This document shows positions 28,751 to 36,972 of a stretch of DNA of 37,918 nt, piece after piece. Position 1 is the first letter of the stretch. Each line of letters begins with the position of its first letter. The translations under genes were made by a program, and so were the position numbers. The notes below the pieces were generated by a model. The model was not told the origin of the DNA. It did not search any database and saw nothing but the letters and a program-made list of their open reading frames with translations. The DNA is taken from NCBI GenBank assembly GCA_001784735.1, contig MFSB01000006.1:1-37918 (forward strand), given 5' to 3'. The stretch is from Candidatus Moranbacteria bacterium RIFCSPLOWO2_12_FULL_48_12. Its GTDB lineage: Bacteria; Patescibacteriota; Minisyncoccia; Moranbacterales; UBA1568.

Positions 28751-30823
28751 TTACAGCGTCCGAGAAAACGCGAGCAGGTCTTCGAATGAATTGAAGCTCA
28801 CTTTCTGCCCCAGCTCCTCCTTGACAATAGACGCCACCTTTGCGAGAGCCCGCTCGAGGTGTGGAACTTCTTTTTCCGGCGGCAATACTTTCGCCATCTG
28901 CTCAAGCTCTTCCCACGAGTAACGCCCGCGATTTACCCACCACGGAATAGTAGATGTCACGCCATAGGCCCAGTGCCGGCGGCATGCCTCTTCCAGAACA
29001 GTCCGCATCGCATCCACCTTCTTGTTTGAGACGACACGATACCGGAAGTCCCGATTGAGGTGTAATGGTTTAGTGTCTGGAAGCACCTCTATCCACTGGC
29101 CGTTTTTTCCTTCTGTTTCATCCCGACTGAGGCGCGTAACCCGATACCGACCGGCTTTGATAGTGAGGATATCTCTCCCGTACTTCTCGAGAAAAGCGAT
29201 CCATTTGAGCCCCCAATGTAGCGGCTCGCCCGGAAGTCCGATGAGAAGAAAGACGTGTGTCTGAATACCGGCCTTCCTCAAATTGGACAGAATAATACCG
29301 TAATTCTCGGGCTTATTCCAGGTCTTTTCCGCTTGTGCCAAAGTCTCCGGTGCTAAAGATTCGAAACCGACCATAACATCGCCACAGCCCGCTTCGGCCA
29401 GTGCATCGCATACATCCTGTTTTACTAGGGTATTGTCTGCCGTCATATAGCAGTCCCATGTCGCGGAAAGGCCTCTCTCCTTGAGTCTTTTTCCTAATGC
29501 AATTTGGCGAGAAACCGGAAACATCGCACTGACAATCTCAAAACGAGACGCGCCTATGGCCAATATGTGCTCCGCCATTCGACGTGAGCTCATTTCACGT
29601 GGCTTACCGTGAAATGTAGCGCTTCCGGCCTCGATTGCACAAAAATCGCAGCGGTCTTTCGTGAGACAATTTGACGCCGGGTAAAGAGAGGGAACAAAAT
29701 CGGGCGACCACTGACGCACGCTACCGTCAAAAACCGGCGTTGGCAAGGTTTCGAATGGAATCGGCAAGGATACAGGATTAACGATTACTCTGTTGTCGCC
29801 ACTTCTCCACACTGTCCCCGGTGCGGATGATGGTGTCAAGGTTTCAGTTAAAACCTCCAGTGCACGGAAGCCTTCTCCCCAAACTATGGCATCACAGTAG
29901 TCGAACATCTCGGCGAATTGCGGAAGCAAATAGGCACCAAGCGGCCGCGCCCAAAAGTTGCCACCCATGACCACGAGTGTATTCGGCAACGTCTCTTTTA
30001 TCATCGCAGCGAGGATGCAACCTTGAACGAATTGCCTTTCGTCAGCGATGCTGATCCCATACAAATGAGGACGGACGTTTTTCGCAAATGGAACTTCCGC
30101 GTGAGCGAAGTACGAATACCATAGATGCTCTTTGCGATTTCTTATCGCATCGAGCATTTTCTCGATACTGCCGTCATAGTAATGCGACACGTATGTGACG
30201 TTATTGCGCTCCACGACGAATTTGTCTTGCGTTATGATACCGCTTGAAACGCGCTCGAATGTCATCCGTGCATCGTAAAGTGCCTTGATATCGCTTTTCG
30301 AGTCGCGGATAGTTGCCAGCGCCTTGTCGATAGTCTCTCCGCCGTGCTCGCGTAAAACGTATTTTAATCCGGCGATGTGCCCATAGTGCTGGGTCACTTG
30401 GTGACCACGCTCTTGGAGATACGCCGCGAGCATCGAGATGCCGGCAGGCAAATGCCATACCGACGATACCGGCGGATAGTTGAGTATCACTCGACGTTTA
30501 GGAGTTGCTATGAGAGTGACGAGCGCAAACTCGCTTTTCACAACGTCATCGTTGAAAGTGATCGTGATGACCGGTTTAGGCGTAGTCGGTACTGTCAGCC
30601 AGCCCATCTCACTCCGATAATTAACGGTAACAGGCTCAGAAACGGTCAGACTTTTGCCTTCGGGGATGGAAACCATCCGCCCGTCAGCAAAATGCACGTA
30701 CGTTACCTCATGGCGATTCGACGTGTCACGCTGGTGAACAGTCACCGCGTACGAAACATCAATGTGGAAGAGATGTAATGCACACAGAATTGCGAAAAAA
30801 CAGAGAAGCTTGTTCGGTTTCAT
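28751..30823 (-). CDS. B12-binding-like radical SAM protein with N-terminal extension/signal-peptide-like segment
   Basis: CLTKDRCDFC (CX5CX2C), IVWGEGF and VVMGGNF B12-binding-like strand motifs, GFESLAPETLAQAEKTW and FLLIGLPGEP radical-SAM motifs; strong SD AGGAGG upstream. Confidence 0.88.
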   Translation of the reverse strand: MKPNKLLCFFAILCALHLFHIDVSYAVTVHQRDTSNRHEVTYVHFADGRMVSIPEGKSLTVSEPVTVNYRSEMGWLTVPTTPKPVITITFNDDVVKSEFALVTLIATPKRRVILNYPPVSSVWHLPAGISMLAAYLQERGHQVTQHYGHIAGLKYVLREHGGETIDKALATIRDSKSDIKALYDARMTFERVSSGIITQDKFVVERNNVTYVSHYYDGSIEKMLDAIRNRKEHLWYSYFAHAEVPFAKNVRPHLYGISIADERQFVQGCILAAMIKETLPNTLVVMGGNFWARPLGAYLLPQFAEMFDYCDAIVWGEGFRALEVLTETLTPSSAPGTVWRSGDNRVIVNPVSLPIPFETLPTPVFDGSVRQWSPDFVPSLYPASNCLTKDRCDFCAIEAGSATFHGKPREMSSRRMAEHILAIGASRFEIVSAMFPVSRQIALGKRLKERGLSATWDCYMTADNTLVKQDVCDALAEAGCGDVMVGFESLAPETLAQAEKTWNKPENYGIILSNLRKAGIQTHVFLLIGLPGEPLHWGLKWIAFLEKYGRDILTIKAGRYRVTRLSRDETEGKNGQWIEVLPDTKPLHLNRDFRYRVVSNKKVDAMRTVLEEACRRHWAYGVTSTIPWWVNRGRYSWEELEQMAKVLPPEKEVPHLERALAKVASIVKEELGQKVSFNSFEDLLAFSRTL

Positions 30824-30926
30824 GAGTCCTCCTACAAGGGAAGTTGGTGAGTGATATTGTTAAAGAGCCTTATACAAGCCTAAACTTGTCTGTCGCTCTT
30901 TGGAAAAAATCCTGATACGACTTGCA

Positions 30927-30955
30927 TTTATAACACAAGCCCGCTAAAAATACAA
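30927..30955 (-). promoter_or_regulatory. putative sigma70 promoter for radical SAM gene
   Basis: Minus: TTGTAT-17 nt-TATAAA. Confidence 0.5.
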
Positions 30956-30963
30956 TAGTTTAC

Positions 30964-30986
30964 AAAAAAGCTGGCTTCAAGCCAGT
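30964..30986 (-). terminator. terminator-like hairpin downstream of Nudix gene
   Basis: Minus: CTGGCTTGAAGCCAGCTTTTTTG. Confidence 0.8.
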
Positions 30987-31057
30987 CATATAACATTCAA
31001 AAGTTTCATAGGGTTAACCGTTTGCATCAACGGGGTGACAAATCAAACAAATGGTTT

Positions 31058-31090
31058 TCCCCCCGCCGATAGTCACTACTTTTTTCATAA
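31058..31090. repeat. 33-bp exact direct repeat, copy 2 (orphan yvcK 5' end overlapping Nudix stop)
   Basis: Minus TTATGAAAAAAGTAGTGACTATCGGCGGGGGGA, would encode MKKVVTIGGG; ATGA overlap with Nudix stop. Confidence 0.95.
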
Positions 31091-31519
31091 AAATGATTTT
31101 TTTCTAAAGTACGCCCTGATTGCTTCTTCATAACCATTTACAAAGTCATAGTGTTCCATATCTGCCTCTATAATCCAGGCATATTCTGTATGTTCATGAC
31201 TCAAAGTGACCTCGCCGGAGATATAAGAACAATCAAACCCAGCCAGAAACACCCACTCCCCATTCGGAAACTGGCGTCTGAAAACGTGGAACACTTCTCC
31301 CACGATAATTTCTATCGAGCCGCATTCTTCTCTTACTTCCCGCAAAAGAACGTCTATAAGCGGGGTTCTCTCTTCACTTTCCGTAATTCTTCCGCCGGGG
31401 ATTTCCCATTTTTTCCCACTCGGATATTTTTCAGATGCGAACTCCCTCAAGATAAGCAACTTGCCATCCTTTGCAATAAAAGCCTTGAGACCAACAAAAA
31501 AGAGCTTGTTATCTTCCAT
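31085..31519 (-). CDS. Nudix hydrolase
   Basis: GKKWEIPGGRITESEERTPLIDVLLREVREECGSI; start moved to MEDNKLFF because the longer ORF reads into tRNA-like repeats. Confidence 0.88.
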   Translation of the reverse strand: MEDNKLFFVGLKAFIAKDGKLLILREFASEKYPSGKKWEIPGGRITESEERTPLIDVLLREVREECGSIEIIVGEVFHVFRRQFPNGEWVFLAGFDCSYISGEVTLSHEHTEYAWIIEADMEHYDFVNGYEEAIRAYFRKKSFL

Positions 31520-31543
31520 AGCTTGCATGAGAGAATTATTCTG

Positions 31544-31617
31544 TCGGAGCACCCGGAATCCCCGCCTGCCGTCGGGCAGGGAACCGGAACTAAAATTTGG
31601 TCGGGGTGCTGGGAATC
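31544..31617 (-). pseudogene. two tRNA-Pro 3'-end fragments with palindromic T-loop insertion
   Basis: Minus: GATTCCCAGCACCCCGACCAAATTTTAGTTCCGGTTC-[CCTGCCCGACGGCAGGCGGG]-GATTCCGGGTGCTCCGA. Confidence 0.7.
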
Positions 31618-31715
31618 CCCTTCGGGCCTGGGCTATCCTGCGAGACAGGTTAGCCCTTCTCTTCCCAACGCAAGTGAAGCAGTTCACTTGCTTCACCCGC
31701 CTTCACTTCGTTTTG

Positions 31716-31786
31716 TCGGGGTGCTGGGAATCGAACCCAGTCAACATGCTCCCAAAGCATGCGTACTACCGGTATACGACACCCCG
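31716..31786 (-). tRNA. tRNA-Pro(TGG)
   Basis: CGGGGTGTCGTATACCGGTAGTACGCATGCTTTGGGAGCATGTTGACTGGGTTCGATTCCCAGCACCCCGA; anticodon loop TTTGGGA. Confidence 0.95.
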
Positions 31787-31817
31787 AAAATTTAATACGA
31801 AACTATGTGTTCCTAAA

Positions 31818-31966
31818 CTTGCGTATTTACCCGCCATAGTTCTTACGGCGGCGGGCTGCCACTATACTACTCTCCGGATTGAGATGCGACGGGGCAAGAA
31901 GCATGCGTACTATCCGCCTCGACTCGCTTCGCTTGCCGACGCGAGGCGGGCCGGTATACGACACCC
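31818..31966 (-). pseudogene. tRNA-Pro 5'-half copy and a second tRNA 5' fragment, each with a D-loop palindrome
   Basis: Minus: CGGGGTGTCGTATACCGG-[PE1]-ATAGTACGCATGCTT; then GGAGAGTAGTATAGTGGCAG-[CCCGCCGCCGTAAGAACTATGGCGGGTAAA]-TACGCAAG. Confidence 0.7.
31913..31950. repeat. PE1 palindrome, copy 4
   Basis: tccgcctcgactcgcttcgcttgccgacgcgaggcggg. Confidence 0.8.
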
Positions 31967-31970
31967 CGAT

Positions 31971-32002
31971 AGCTATAATCCCGCCGAGGCGGGATTATAG
32001 CT
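31971..32002. terminator. perfect 32-bp palindrome followed by T-tract on the + strand
   Basis: agctataatcccgccgaggcgggattatagct then ctatcttttttt. Confidence 0.6.
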
Positions 32003-32057
32003 CTATCTTTTTTTCCGCCATCCGCCAACCGGCGGAGCGGGGTTGCAGATCCTCAAA

Positions 32058-32339
32058 CTATCTTACCGCTTCTTTCAAGGTCTTGCCAGCGGTGAACTTC
32101 GGAACCGTCATAGCCGGAATCATAATCTTGGCCTTTGTCTGAGGGTTGATCCCCTCGCGAGCGGCACGATTCGAAACTTTGAAGGTGCCAAAGCCAGTGA
32201 GAGTCACTTTGTTGCCCTTGCCGAGCTCCGCTGTGACACAATCGATGACGCATCCCAAAACTGCCTCTACATCTTTCTTGGCAAGCTCAGTTTTGTCAAC
32301 AACCATGTGAACGAGTGTATCTTTATTTACATTTTGCAT
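32058..32339 (-). CDS. HU-family DNA-binding protein
   Basis: MQNVNKDTLVHMVVDKTELAKKDVEAVL...VTLTGFGTFKVSNRAAREGINPQTKAKIMIPAMTVPKFTAGKTLKEAV. Confidence 0.96.
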   Translation of the reverse strand: MQNVNKDTLVHMVVDKTELAKKDVEAVLGCVIDCVTAELGKGNKVTLTGFGTFKVSNRAAREGINPQTKAKIMIPAMTVPKFTAGKTLKEAVR

Positions 32340-32448
32340 ACTTTTCACCTGCCCTTCTAGTTTAGACCCGAGGCGCATTCGCCGCCGGAGCGCAGATTAC
32401 TTATCACCTGCCTCTATTCTAAGCCTTTTTTCTAAAGAGTGCAATCCC

Positions 32449-32558
32449 TAAGCCCCGTTAGAAGTCTGTCAAAACCAACCATGAAGACTCCTTATCTGAA
32501 TATCTTTAGTCGCCTGTTTTTAACCATACGCCCCAGTCAGACTTCTAACGGGGTAAGC
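32449..32558. repeat. CCCC/GGGG-bounded inverted repeat (element E)
   Basis: Perfect 16-bp arms ccccgttagaagtctg (32453-32468) and cagacttctaacgggg (32538-32553). Confidence 0.85.
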
Positions 32559-32597
32559 CATTTTGCTCATCTACAAAATTGAGCACAGACGGACAAA

Positions 32598-34130
32598 TTA
32601 CCTTGCATACTCGATCGCCCTCGTCTCGCGGAACACGTTCACTTTGATCTCGCCCGGATATTTTAGCTCTTCTTCGATACGCTTGGCAATATCGCGCGCC
32701 AGCTTCATAGCGCTCAAGTCATCCGTTTTCTCCGGATTGACGAATATGCGCACTTCGCGTCCGGCCTGAATGGCATAGGATTTCTCCACCTCCGGAAAAG
32801 AGTTGATGAGCGCTTCCAATTCTTCCAAACGCTTGATATATTTCTCTGCGGTTTCTTTGCGCGCCCCCGGACGAGCGGCAGAAATAGCGTCCGCTCCGGT
32901 CACAATGAACGATTCAGTGGTTTGGTGCGGGTATTCATCATGATGGCATTTCATCGCATCGATGACGTTCTGCCCGATGCCGAACTTTTCCAAAATACGC
33001 ATCCCGATCTTCACGTGTGTGCCCTCGATCTCATGGTCTACCGCTTTGCCGATATCATGCAAGAGCCCAGCCTTCTTGGCACAGGCGACATCCGCTCCCA
33101 ATTCAGCGGCCAAAGCGCCCGCCAAATAGGAAACTTCCAAAGAATGGAGCAAAACGTTCTGTTTGTAGCTGTACCGGTAGCGCAGACGCCCCAGAATATA
33201 GAGCAGTTTCGGATGCAGTCCGGCAATCCCGGCATCATAGGCCGCCGCTTCGCCCGATTCCTTGATCTTCGTATCCAGCTCCTTCTTGGCCTCCTCCACC
33301 GCTTCTTCGATGCGCGCCGGATGGATGCGTCCATCGGCTACGAGTTTTTCCAGAGCGATGCGGGCGATTTCGCGCCGCACCGGATCGAAGCCGGAGATGA
33401 TCACCGTTTCCGGCGTATCGTCCACAATAAGCTCTACGCCGGTTTCCTTTTCCAGCGCCCGGATATTCCGGCCTTCCTTGCCGATAATCTTTCCTTTTAC
33501 TTCGTCGGAAGGAATAGTCACCGTGGTCGTCGTAAATTCAGAAACATGGGAACGGGCATATTTCTGGATGATCGTCGCCATAATGTTGAGCGAGCGCTTT
33601 TCCAATTCCTCGTGGCTTTCGTTCTCCAGCTTCGACATGCGTTTCACCAAAGCCTCCTGGCTTTCCTCCTCAACCAGAGCAAAAATTTTTGTTTGAGCCT
33701 CTTCTTTGGAAAGCTGCGACACTTTTTCCAAACGCGTCAGTTCTTCCTCCCGTAATTTTTCCGCTTCCTCGCGAATCGCTTTGATTTCCTCGGCTTTTTG
33801 AAGCAAACGGCGCTTTTCCGTGTCGATCTCCTGGATCCCTTTTTCCGTCTGCGCCTCACGCTTCTCAAGACGACCTTCCTGAATAAGAAATTTCGCCTCC
33901 CGCGCCTGCTCGTTTTTCTTGGCCTCTTCAAGGATATCGACGGCCTTGTTCTTGGCCTCGATCGTCATTTCTTTCGCCTTCATTTCGGCCTCTTCCACCA
34001 TTTTTGCCGCCTGGCCTTCGGCGGTAGACAGCTGCCTTTTGGCGAGATTCTGCCTAACCAGATACCCCAACACCGCGCCGGCTATCAAAAGCCCGGCGGA
34101 AAGAAAAAAATACATCAGACTGAATGTCAT
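32598..34130 (-). CDS. rny: ribonuclease Y
   Basis: N-terminal TM, coiled coil, KH ([51 protein letters not shown]), HD ([20 protein letters not shown]). Confidence 0.98.
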   Translation of the reverse strand: MTFSLMYFFLSAGLLIAGAVLGYLVRQNLAKRQLSTAEGQAAKMVEEAEMKAKEMTIEAKNKAVDILEEAKKNEQAREAKFLIQEGRLEKREAQTEKGIQEIDTEKRRLLQKAEEIKAIREEAEKLREEELTRLEKVSQLSKEEAQTKIFALVEEESQEALVKRMSKLENESHEELEKRSLNIMATIIQKYARSHVSEFTTTTVTIPSDEVKGKIIGKEGRNIRALEKETGVELIVDDTPETVIISGFDPVRREIARIALEKLVADGRIHPARIEEAVEEAKKELDTKIKESGEAAAYDAGIAGLHPKLLYILGRLRYRYSYKQNVLLHSLEVSYLAGALAAELGADVACAKKAGLLHDIGKAVDHEIEGTHVKIGMRILEKFGIGQNVIDAMKCHHDEYPHQTTESFIVTGADAISAARPGARKETAEKYIKRLEELEALINSFPEVEKSYAIQAGREVRIFVNPEKTDDLSAMKLARDIAKRIEEELKYPGEIKVNVFRETRAIEYAR

Positions 34131-34413
34131 ATATATGCGCTGCCCGGAGCCGATAACCCGAAGAGAGCGCCAGAACGCCGCCCATGGCAAAAAGGGCTGT
34201 TCTATTTTCAGATGCAAAATGTGTCAAAAAGTTCTGTAACATAATGCCTAAAACGCTTTTACACTCTTCCTAAACCTCGCTATCGAACTTAAGGCAGATA
34301 TCAACTATTTAATGCTGTATGTCCATCATAGTCGCAGAGGAGCCTTTTGTCAAAGGAAGAAGAATGTTATCATACGAAAAGAATCGAAAGTAAAAAACCT
34401 TACATATAAAAAA

Positions 34414-35979
34414 ATGTATAAACCGCTTGTCCTCATTGTTCTTGATGGCTGGGGCATCTCGAACAGCATCCAAGGCAATCCTATCCGGGAAGCCACCCTG
34501 CCGACTTTTGAAAAATTGAACCGTTTCTACCCAATGACGACGCTTCAGGCTTCGGGAATTTCGGTCGGCTTGCCATGGAACACCGCGGGGAATAGCGAAG
34601 TCGGCCATATGACGATGGGCGCCGGGCGCGTCATCTACCAGAATATGCCCCGCATCTCACTTTCTATCCAAGACGGCAGTTTTTTCAAAAATGAAGTGCT
34701 CCTCGATACCATCAATACAGTCAAAAAAAACAAAAGCAAGCTTCATCTGATGGGGCTTATCAGTTCCGGTTCGGTTCACTCGCACCGAGATCACTTGCTT
34801 GCGCTCCTGCGCCTCGTCAAAAATGAGGGGCTGAGCGAAGTCTATGTCCACGTCTTTACCGACGGCCGCGATTCGGCCCCGACCGCCGGAATACAGCAGG
34901 TCAAAGAGTTGACTCGCGAAATGCGCCTCGTCGGCATCGGAAAAATCGCCAGTCTTTCCGGCCGCAATTTCTCCATGGATCGCAACAATAACTGGGATCG
35001 CATCGAAAAAACCTACCGCATGCTAACCGAGGGATCGGAGAAAACAGCCACGGATCCTCTCATCGCTCTCGAACAATCTTATATCAAGAACATCACCGAC
35101 GAATACATCGAGCCAACCGTGATCACCGAAAAAGATAAGCCCATCGCGCTCATCAAAAACAAAGATGCGGTCATCTTTTTCAATTTCCGCGAAGATCGGG
35201 CGCGCGAATTGACTAAAGCCTTCACTGTGCCCGATTTCGACGGCTTCCAGCGGAAACTCCTCGACATCCACTTCACCACTTTCACGGAACATGAGCGCGG
35301 ATTGCCGGCCCACATCGCATTCCCGCCGGAGGACGTGGAACACTCTCTCGGCGAGACCCTGAGCCTCCGCAGCAAGAAACAGCTCCGCATCGCTGAAACG
35401 GAAAAATACGCCCACGTTACCTACTTTTTCAACGGCGGCAAGGAAAAAGCCTTCCCCGGAGAGGATCGTCTCCTCATCCCCTCCCCCACTGTTTCGCACT
35501 TCGATGAGATTCCGGAAATGAGTTCGCCGCAAATTACCGAAGCGCTCATCGCCGCAGTGGAAAAAAATGAATATGATTTCATCCTCGTCAACTATGCCAA
35601 CCCGGATATGGTGGGACACACCGGCAATGAAGAAGCCTCTATCAAAGCCGTCGAGGCCACCGACAAGAGCCTCTCGATCGTCGTCCCGGCTGTCCTCAAG
35701 GCCGGCGGGGCGATGATTATCACGGCTGACCATGGCAACGTCGAGGAATTGAAGAAGGCTTCTACCGGAGAAGCCGATACCGAACACTCTACCAACCCGA
35801 TCCCGCTCTGGTATATCACCCCCGAGAACCACCGTGAAAAAGCCGCGGAGCAGATGATGCGCGAACAGAACGAAGTCAATGGCCTGCTCTCTGATATCGC
35901 TCCCACCGTTCTCGATATTATGGGCATCGAAAAACCCGCTGAAATGAACGGCGCCAGCCTCCTCCCGACGCTGAAATAA
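34414..35979 (+). CDS. gpmI: 2,3-bisphosphoglycerate-independent phosphoglycerate mutase
   Basis: MYKPLVLIVLDGWGISN, GNSEVGHMTMGAGRVIYQ, HVFTDGRDSAP, VNYANPDMVGHTGN, TADHGNVEEL. Confidence 0.98.
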   Translation: MYKPLVLIVLDGWGISNSIQGNPIREATLPTFEKLNRFYPMTTLQASGISVGLPWNTAGNSEVGHMTMGAGRVIYQNMPRISLSIQDGSFFKNEVLLDTINTVKKNKSKLHLMGLISSGSVHSHRDHLLALLRLVKNEGLSEVYVHVFTDGRDSAPTAGIQQVKELTREMRLVGIGKIASLSGRNFSMDRNNNWDRIEKTYRMLTEGSEKTATDPLIALEQSYIKNITDEYIEPTVITEKDKPIALIKNKDAVIFFNFREDRARELTKAFTVPDFDGFQRKLLDIHFTTFTEHERGLPAHIAFPPEDVEHSLGETLSLRSKKQLRIAETEKYAHVTYFFNGGKEKAFPGEDRLLIPSPTVSHFDEIPEMSSPQITEALIAAVEKNEYDFILVNYANPDMVGHTGNEEASIKAVEATDKSLSIVVPAVLKAGGAMIITADHGNVEELKKASTGEADTEHSTNPIPLWYITPENHREKAAEQMMREQNEVNGLLSDIAPTVLDIMGIEKPAEMNGASLLPTLK

Positions 35980-36029
35980 CAGACAGTCAACAAACAACAG
36001 AAACGAAAAGCAAATTCTTAAATTTAAAA

Positions 36030-36056
36030 AACGAGCCAATTTCAGGCTCGTTTTTT
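36030..36056 (+). terminator. terminator after gpmI
   Basis: aacgagccaatttcaggctcgtttttt. Confidence 0.9.
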
Positions 36057-36101
36057 GCTGACTATGAGTTGCTTGCTTGTTAATTGTTAGTTGCTGACTG
36101 C

Positions 36102-36686
36102 CTACTCAATCACCTTGTCGACGATGCCATACTTCAAGGCTTCTTCCGCGCTCATGAAATAATCGCGTTCGGTATCCTGTTCGATCTTCTGGAGCTTCTG
36201 TCCGGTGTGCTTGGCGAGGATCTTGTTCAGACGGTCGCGGGTCTTGAGGATATGGCGAGCATGGATATCGACGTCGGTGGCCTGGCCTTGGGCGCCGCCC
36301 AATACCTGGTGGATCAGCACCTCGCTGTTGGGAAGAGCCATCCGCTTGCCTTTTTTCCCGGCAGCAAGCAAGAGCGCCGCAGCCGAAGCCGCCATGCCGA
36401 TACAGATGGTCTGCACTTCCGGCTTCACATACTGCATCGTGTCATAGATAGCCAGCGCCGATGTGACGGATCCGCCGGGAGAATTGATATACATCTTGAT
36501 ATCCTCTTTGGTGTTCTGCGATTCGAGAAACAAAAGCTGGGCAATCACCGCGTTGGCGACACCGTCATCGATCGGCGCACCGATGAAGATGATGCGATCC
36601 TTCAGCAAACGCGAGTAGATATCATAAGCGCGCTCGCCGAAACTCGTCTTCTCCACCACCATGGGAATGAGATATTGGCTTTTCAT
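36102..36686 (-). CDS. clpP: ATP-dependent Clp protease proteolytic subunit
   Basis: [56 protein letters not shown]. Confidence 0.98.
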   Translation of the reverse strand: MKSQYLIPMVVEKTSFGERAYDIYSRLLKDRIIFIGAPIDDGVANAVIAQLLFLESQNTKEDIKMYINSPGGSVTSALAIYDTMQYVKPEVQTICIGMAASAAALLLAAGKKGKRMALPNSEVLIHQVLGGAQGQATDVDIHARHILKTRDRLNKILAKHTGQKLQKIEQDTERDYFMSAEEALKYGIVDKVIE

Positions 36687-36713
36687 AATGCAAAATGTAA
36701 ATATCAAAGAATG

Positions 36714-36798
36714 AATACTCCTCGCGGCAAGCCGCGAGGTATCTTTGACAAATTTGTCTTTGATACTCGCCGCAAGCGGCGGGGAATTAGACCCTAAT
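36714..36798. repeat. two-hairpin GC-rich palindromic element between clpP and tig
   Basis: atactcctcgcggcaagccgcgaggtat and gatactcgccgcaagcggcggggaattagac. Confidence 0.75.
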
Positions 36799-36972
36799 TG
36801 AGATTAAAATGACAATGTAAAATACAAAATTATTTTTTGCCACTTAGGACCATGGTACTTGAGACAGTAATACTAGCAACCTTAATCAATTCTTTCAAGG
36901 GTATCCCTACTATCTTAACATTTTTGAATTTTGATTTGTCATTTTCCATTTTGATTTTTGCACTTTGATTTT

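Noticed and set aside
31461-32000. Plus-strand ORFs over the tRNA-Pro locus (179 and 214 aa)
   Set aside because: They read through tRNA and tRNA-fragment sequence; peptides such as VLGIEPSQH are antisense tRNA translations.
31971-32002. Ordinary terminator of the HU gene
   Set aside because: The T-tract lies on the plus strand, opposite to HU transcription, and no plus-strand gene ends here; kept only as a terminator-like palindrome.
35023-36039. 338-aa minus-strand ORF
   Set aside because: Shadow of gpmI, which has all expected motifs on the plus strand.
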